From NCBI GenBank assembly GCA_937969125.1, contig CALBVA010000012.1, forward strand, positions 1 through 8,940: DNA of 8,940 nt. Direction: 5' to 3'. Every line of letters starts with the position of its first letter. Position 1 is the stretch's first letter. Made by a program: the position numbers and the translations under genes. The notes beneath the pieces were generated by a model. That model did not search any database. It was not told the DNA's origin and saw only the letters and a list, made by a program, of their open reading frames with translations. Positions 1-6,600 of the stretch are shown piece by piece. Source of the DNA: an uncultured Verrucomicrobiales bacterium (GTDB lineage Bacteria; Verrucomicrobiota; Verrucomicrobiia; Verrucomicrobiales; Akkermansiaceae).

Positions 1-1
1 G

Positions 2-631
2 GATCTTATTGCTCCTCTCCAGAAGCTACGAAGCCAGTTGCGAGCTCCGGCAGCACGGCCTTTGCCTGATCTGGAAAGAGAAATCACGGGCCTGCTTTTT
101 CTCGCACACCTTTGGAGCCGCGATGAGGAAGACTCTCCGGATGAAATCACCGCAGAGACCTTGAGGGCTCTGGTGGCGGATCTTCCGGAGGGGGCGAAAG
201 CGAAGACGGCCATTCTGGAGGCACTCCTCGCATCGGCGAAAGTGCAGAAGCTGGTGCTCAAGGATTCGCGTGTTTTGCAAGAGACTTTCTGGCGAAGATT
301 CGCAGACGTTCCGGAGATTTTAGATTTGGTTGCAGCTCTCCCCGAGACCGCTCCCGCCTTGCACTGCTACCTTTGGAGGTTCGCGAGAATGCATCGGGAC
401 TCCTTGCAAAGAATCCCTCATCTTAAAAAAGCGCATCGCCTGGCGGTCGCGCGGGATGAGCTACAAACAAGCCATGAAATTCTCGTCGATCAGGTCATTG
501 CTCTCAGTCAGTCTGAGCAAGGTCAGGCCGCTCTCGCCCTCGCCGAAAAAATCGACCGCGACCTCATCCCCGAGCGCCGCGCCACTCTGGAAACCGTCCT
601 CGAATCTCTGAAGAATCCATCCCAAGAATGA
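2..631 (+). CDS. Unidentified alpha-helical protein, C-terminal 209 residues (5' end outside the window)
   Basis: I do not recognise this protein. The frame is open to the left edge, so the true start lies upstream. A TTG at 38 could serve as a start, but codons 1-12 before it are open and there is no ribosome binding site, so I treat the gene as partial. The visible part is rich in Leu, Ala, Glu and Arg and looks helical throughout. It has one short hydrophobic stretch (visible residues 28-38, too short for a confident membrane span) followed by an acidic cluster (DEEDSPDE, 41-48). The last 50 residues have the heptad-like look of packed helices, similar in style to the helical repeats of the next gene, so a degenerate solenoid tail is possible. 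No catalytic or binding motif is visible. The TGA stop overlaps the next gene's ATG, which places the two genes in one operon. I am confident it is a real gene and have no view on its function. Confidence 0.8.
   Translation, partial: DLIAPLQKLRSQLRAPAARPLPDLEREITGLLFLAHLWSRDEEDSPDEITAETLRALVADLPEGAKAKTAILEALLASAKVQKLVLKDSRVLQETFWRRFADVPEILDLVAALPETAPALHCYLWRFARMHRDSLQRIPHLKKAHRLAVARDELQTSHEILVDQVIALSQSEQGQAALALAEKIDRDLIPERRATLETVLESLKNPSQE
628..631 (+). promoter_or_regulatory. ATGA stop/start overlap (translational coupling junction)
   Basis: The upstream gene stops with TGA at 629-631 and the giant gene starts with ATG at 628-630. No strong Shine-Dalgarno sequence precedes this ATG: the nearest purine run is GAAGAA at 610-615, twelve bases before the start and poorly matched to AGGAGG. 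A weak site plus a four-base overlap is the usual arrangement for termination-reinitiation coupling, so synthesis of the giant protein probably depends on translation of the first gene. There is no room for a promoter between the two genes; one lying inside the first gene cannot be excluded. Confidence 0.75.
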
Positions 632-690
632 AAGCCATCTCCTCGTTCGCTTTGATCATCATCGCGCTCCTCACCTCTCCTTCCTTCGCC
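628..690 (+). other. Sec signal peptide of the giant protein (residues 1-21)
   Basis: The first residues are a short n-region with one lysine (MKAISS), a hydrophobic core (FALIIIALL, residues 7-15) and a polar c-region ending S-F-A at 19-21, followed by E-P. This satisfies the small-x-small rule for signal peptidase I cleavage after Ala21. There is no cysteine at the +1 position, so it is not a lipoprotein signal, and no twin-arginine motif, so export by Sec is expected. It also supports ATG 628 as the start. Confidence 0.88.
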
Positions 691-3600
691 GAGCCCGGAG
701 AAAAGACAAAACGTTATCATCAGGTGCTTTTGAAGCGTCCGGAGGATGCCAATCTTCTCTCTCGTTTCGTGCAGACCTGGGATGATGAGGAGAGCGAAGG
801 AGAGCCAGTCGATTGGCTGATCAAGCGAGTCGAGAAGAAAGGCACTGCGGCCGATTTCCGGGTTCTCGCGGCGCTTCATGAGTCCGAGGGACGGGACAAG
901 GAAGCCCTCGAGGTGCTCATGGAGGCCGTTAAGAAATTCGGGAACGATACTCCATTGCTCCTCGCAAGAGCTCAGGCCCGGGCGCGCCTGCTGGCTTATG
1001 AGGCGGCTTTGATGGACCTGGATTTGATTAAAGGAGACCCGGATCTGGAACGAAAAGCGATGACTCTCAAAGGGACCTGGCTCTTGCGAGCTGGCAAGGC
1101 TTCGGAAGCGGTGGAGGCTTGGCTGGCGGCGGTGAAAAAGTTCCCGGAGGACGAAGCCTTTCGCGAAGACCTTATTGAAATTTTGCTCGTCGAGAGCCTC
1201 CACGAGCAGGCCGCCTCTGCACAGCAGGAGCTCATAAAGATGACTCGTGATCCCTATCAAAAGGCTTTGCGGAATCTTCGGCTGGCGGAGATTCAACTGC
1301 TAGCCTTGCAGGAGGCTGAAGGTCTGGCCACTTACGAGGCTGTGATGACCGCTAGCGGTCCGGGAACCTGGTTAGAGCGGGAAGTCCTGGCGCAGGTGGA
1401 GCGCTTCTTCCTTCGCTCGGATGATATTCAGGCCTTGCGGGACTACTTTCAAAAGCTCCGCGAAAAGCACCCGCGCCGGATCGCGATTCACAAAGCCCTC
1501 GCTCTGCAGATGGCCCGAAATGGCGAACTCCCGGAGGCAGTGCAATTGTTCCGCGAAGTCATTCAGATCACTCCCGGCGATCTCGGGAATCGGGAGGAAT
1601 TGATCAGCTTTCTCGAAGAGTTTCAGAAGTACGAGGAAGCTCGTATTGAACTTCGGACTCTGCTGGAGCAGCGCGAGGATGATATCGAATTATGGAAGCG
1701 GATGGTCACTCTGGAAACGACCCTGCGAAATCCGAATGGCGCGCGAGACGCGATCGGAAAAATCCGCGCCCTTCTACCTGAAGATGCGGGAGCGGTCGAG
1801 GAATTGGCGAGACTCTATGTGGGAGCACATCTCCCGGAGGAGGCCGAAAATACCCTGAGGGAGGGGATTGAAAGCTGGCCGGAGGCGGATGAGTTGGTAG
1901 TGGGCTACGCGCGTATCCTCATTGATCGGAATGACCTCCCGGCCGCCAAAAAAATCTGGATGGAAATGGCTGCTTCCGGTGACCGTGAGAAAGTGCTCAC
2001 AGCTTCGATGATGATGAGACGCCACAAGATGCCCGGGGAGGCTTTCGAGGTCCTCATGAATCGGGTGGGGGACTTTGATAATGATGCCCTTTTCCTGGAG
2101 CAGCTCTGCAGCGTCGCGAATGAGGTCGCGCAAGCCCGGCGTGTGGTTCCGCACAGTCTCACCTTGGTGCGTCTTGCACAGGGAGCGAGCGACCTGGAGA
2201 ATTCCGTGGCCACTGCGGTAAAGGTCATCCTGCGAGCTCGGGCCTTAAAAGCGGTCATTGAAGATCTCGAAAAACTGACCCCTGCCACCACGAACGATCT
2301 CGCTCTGCTCGCGGAGCTTCACGTCATGGGAGGTCGGGTGGCGGCCGGTCGCAGAGCACTGGCGGCGATTGGCGATGATCCGATCGGAAAACTCTTCGAG
2401 GTGCGCTTTGAGGAACAGCGGGGCGAATTTGAAAGGGCCATCGGTCTCCTGCGAAAAATCATTGAATTCGATGGCGGACGAAAGCCCGTCCTCCTGCGTC
2501 GTATGGTGCAGCTTCACCGTAGCGCACGCGATCTGGAAGGCGCCCTGACGGCGGTGGATGAGTGGCGTCGCGTCGCCCCGGGCGATCCGCAGGCCTGGAT
2601 GACGCGGGTGAATCTGCTCCTACAACTCAAGCGACCGGAAAAGGCGGTGCGGGAACTGCGCCGGATGGTGATGAAATTCGGCCCCGGGGATGGACGCCGG
2701 GCCAAGCTAGCTTCAGCCGAAGAATCCGCCGGAAACTTGCGGGCCGCTCTCAAGGTCTACGAGCAACTTTACAATGACGCTGAAGGTGAGAATGAGAAAC
2801 TGAAATGGGCTGACCGATGGGCCTCAATGGCGATCAAGCAAGGGCGGGTTCTGGAGCTGGTGGAATACTTCGAACGCCGCGCCCGGAAGAATCCTCGCTC
2901 GATCATTCCTTTGCTCGGACTGGCGATCATTCGGGAAAAGTTGGGCGATGCCCGGGAGGCTCGCGAGGTTCTGGAAGAGGCCGCCCGTCGCCGTCCAGAT
3001 GATGCCGAACTCTTGATCAGAATTGCCAAGTTTGAAAACGGGCGGAACCGGTTCAGGGCCGGGAAAAAGTGGCTGGAAAAGGCCATCAAGATCGAGCGTG
3101 GGTCGCGGGCCAAGCAGTTGCTCGCGAACCAACTGCTGAAGGAGAAGAAGTTCGATGAATGCCTCGCCTTGCTGGAAACGATCCCAGCTGAGGGCGGCGA
3201 CCCCCGGCGGATCGAGGCGATGGTGGAGGATCTCATTCGCTTCGGACACCGGCGGAAAGCGGTGGCCTATCTGGATCGGCTCCTGCCTCAGCACCATCAT
3301 GATTGGCGGCTGGTCTATCTACGCGGTGTCCTCCACCGGCAGGCTGGTGAGGTTGATGAGGCGGCCCGGAGATTCGCGGAGCTGGAATCGGCAAAGATGG
3401 AACTTCCAGGATACCCGACTCCCACTGAACCGGTGACGGCGGCAGGACTGCCGATCTCGTGGACTCCGGAAATGAAGGAGGTAGCCACGCTCTGGCTGCG
3501 CATGACGGACGGTTCCTTTCACTTCATCGACTTCGAAAACCGGGCCCCTCACTTGGTCCGTGGATACACCTCGTCCCTTTTCACCCTGCCGGCTTCGGTG

Positions 3601-6600
3601 GGTGAGGCTAGGCTGCGGGGGCTTCTACAGCGGGTAATCTTGAAGCAATACGAAGCGGATGAGGTGCTCCGAAAGCAGGCCACACTAGACCTTCTGGCAG
3701 GGCTGCCTGTCGATCTTGCCATTGTGATTAAGGCGGAATTGGAACCGGAAATTCTCCGCGAAGAACTCGAGCAAAAGCTGACGGCGGGAGCTGCGGAGAT
3801 TCGTCACGCCGTGATGTGGATGAGAGTTTCGAAAACAGGTGCGCCCCGCGGCGGGAACGTTTTGGAGGCTGCGGCTGCGGTTCTTCTCAATGATTCCCCG
3901 GCAGAACTCATCGAGCTTCTCGCCGATGCCTCACAATCACGCGGTCTTGCTCCGGCCCGTGTTCTCGAGCTTTCCCGACAAGCCTTCGCGGCTCTCGATC
4001 CGGAGGCCCGCAGCATGTCCCTGGGCACCCTCAGCAGAGTGGGCCGACAGTTTCCTCCTTTTTCCAATGAGGCTAAGGTTTTTCAAGAAGACCTTCTTCG
4101 CTCGATCTCTGAGATGGAACTCAGCGAAGACGTGGGTGATTTTCCCGGGCTGGAGAGAATGATCCATGAAGTCATCGCCAGTGGTGACGGTCAGCTCGCG
4201 GTGAAGCTCTTTAACCAATGGATCCGTCTCGGGAGTTCGAACCACGGAATTATGCAGCAAGGACAATCACTTCGCATGCAGGAAGGATTGGAACTCGTAG
4301 TCCGGGGGCGAGACATCACGCGATTCATGAAGCGTTACTCACGTCTCAGCGTCGGCAGAGGAGAGGCCGCTCAGCGAAGAGATGAGATTCACCGATTGTT
4401 GGGCACTCGCCCAGCGGAGAAATCCGTGCTCTCTCTGAAAACACTCCTTCCTCATTTGGGCGAAATTGAAAACCCGGTCGCTCGCGGGATGATTCTTCAC
4501 GCTATGGAACTCGACGAAGAGTTGAATGAGCTGATATCAAATCTCCCGGTATCAGGCGATGTCGAGAGCGTGCTTTTCGTCAGCGGAGTGCATCAAAGTC
4601 GCGGAGACCTTCACAAAGCCTATGCTGCTCTCAGCGCGCTGCCTGAGAACTCGATTACCAATGATCTGGAATTGAGGGCCAATGAATACCTTCTCTCGGC
4701 TGCAGCTCAATTGGTCGAGAAGGGCGCGGATCCCGCAGGATTTGATCGGACCCAGGATGCGATCGATCGCGTGGTTCGATATGTTGACCATGATGATCTC
4801 TACCGAGTGATGGTTATCTTGGGGAAGACCGTCTCGAGAAATGTTCGCCGGCTCCAATATACTCAGCTGCGGCAGACGAATCAGAGAGTTACCGTTCAAG
4901 GGCTTCGTAACCGACGTGCCAGTCGACAAGGGAGTCCCATCAGCTCGGATGCCGCCCTTCAGCTAATCTATCGTGAGTCAGACCTCACTCCGACTCTCGA
5001 TGCTGCGTGTCGGTGCATCAGAGCATCGAAATACTACCGCCCTGATTATGGGAACGAGGTCGAGAGGATCATGATCTTCATCATGCGAAAGAATCTTGAG
5101 GAAAAGGTTCTCGCCCTGCTCAAGCCAAAGCCGGATGCCGGAGCGGAGGAATTCGCCCGCCATGCCCGCATTGCGCACGATCTCGATCAGCCCGGGTTCG
5201 CCTTGGAAGCATGGAATAAGGTCCTCATCCGTGAGCCGGGAAATCCAGTCGCCCGAGTCGGACAGTTCATCGAAAGCAAGGCGGATCAGCGGGACTGGAG
5301 CCTCTTCTCCCGGAAAAAATCCGGGCCGGTGGCAGAGCAAAACCTTGGCGTCTTTTTTAAGGACTTTGCCCCATCTTTAAAGGACGACCGCACCCTCGCG
5401 AAGCTGGGGCTGCAGATCGTGATCTATTACCTGGCAGAGCTTGATGACGACCTTCGCGGCAGCACCGCCTTGTCATGGGTGGGAGGATTCTTGAATGAAG
5501 TTTCGCGTTATGTTGTGGCGCAGGATTCCGCTCAAGTTGGCCCGGAACTCGTGGTCCAACTCTGCCGGGCCATGATTACCGAGCGCGCCACTACGGGTGC
5601 TGCGATGCGATTGCTAATCGCGGATCATGCTCTTTTGAATGTTTTTAATCTGAGTCAGGAGACCATGCGAACTCTTGCGGAAGAATCCTTACGAACCGTC
5701 CTCACCACAGCTCTCAGGAAGACGCCTCCGGGTGAATTTGTGAGATGGAAGGGAAGCGGCCATGAAGCGGACGGCGAGGCCAGCCTGACCTTCCTGGCTC
5801 GGGATCGTGCGCTTCGGACGAATGGCCCTCTTCTTTCTGAAGACCTCTGGAAATTACTCGCGGAGCATCGACCCGCGGATCACGCCCTGCTGACTGCCGC
5901 CATTGCTGGGGACCTAAAAGCACTGAAGGCGGCCTTACCCGCAGATCCGAAAGCAAGGTCCTCGAAGGCCATCCTCGCCGCGTATGCCCTGGTCACGGCT
6001 CCGGAGGTTCCGGAAATGACCGACTTTTCCGCCGAAGTTGCGAAGGCTGTTTTATCGGAAAGAGACGCTCAGATCTCCGATGTCTGGTTCTCCCGTCTGC
6101 TTCAGGAAAACGGGTCGAGCGGGGTCACGCGCTGGTTGGACGCGCTCACGACCGCCGCTCTCGGCGATGAAGAACGGCAGGCCCTTCTCCTCGAGCTGGG
6201 GTTAAAATACTTCCCGGATCCAGATCGGGAGCAGCATGAAAAGTTGGGAGAAAATCTTGAAGAGTTAGCGGGAAGCCATGGCGATCTAGTCCTCGATTGG
6301 CTGGCCGCTTCGCGAATCGCAGCGCTTTATCCGGAGCTTCCAGAGCGTCATTTTGAGGAGGTTTCCGGACGGCTCTTGATCGAGGGCAGTGGCTGGTTTG
6401 AGAAAAACGATCTTCTGAAATCACGACCGGAAGCGGCCCGTGTCAGCTACCTTCTCGATGTCTTGGAGACTTTAGAGAAATCGAGAGAAGGGAACTGGGA
6501 AAGGATTGCGAACATTGGCCGCGCAGTTCGTGCCAATGAGAACTACGATGCCTTTCTTCGGGAGCTCGTTGCTCATAAGACGGCATCGGAAAATGAACTC

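Noticed and set aside
38..40. TTG at 38 as the start of the first gene
   Set aside because: The frame is open before it up to the window edge, there is no Shine-Dalgarno sequence, and the residues before it fit the same helical style. A start outside the window is more likely.
330..611. A 93-codon + strand open frame inside the first gene
   Set aside because: It is out of frame with the larger upstream gene, has low-complexity Ser/Pro/Lys composition, and has no ribosome binding site or domain.
523..1296. A 257-codon open frame on the minus strand across the gene junction
   Set aside because: It lies opposite both + strand genes. Its protein is Arg/Ser/His-rich with no recognisable domain. 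The opposing frame has a signal peptide and TPR pattern. Long antisense frames are expected in GC-rich coding DNA.
2769..3300. Two overlapping minus-strand open frames of about 155 codons
   Set aside because: They lie opposite the clearest TPR units of the giant gene. Their translations are dominated by Ser/Arg/Phe or Pro/Gln, typical of shadow frames.
3292..3303. His-His-His-Asp cluster as a metal site
   Set aside because: It sits in a loop between TPR helices with no second ligand motif nearby. A short run of histidines alone is not evidence of metal binding.
4552..4929. A 125-codon minus-strand open frame with normal-looking composition
   Set aside because: It is opposite the continuous giant frame, has no ribosome binding site I can support and no recognised domain. 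It is treated as a shadow.
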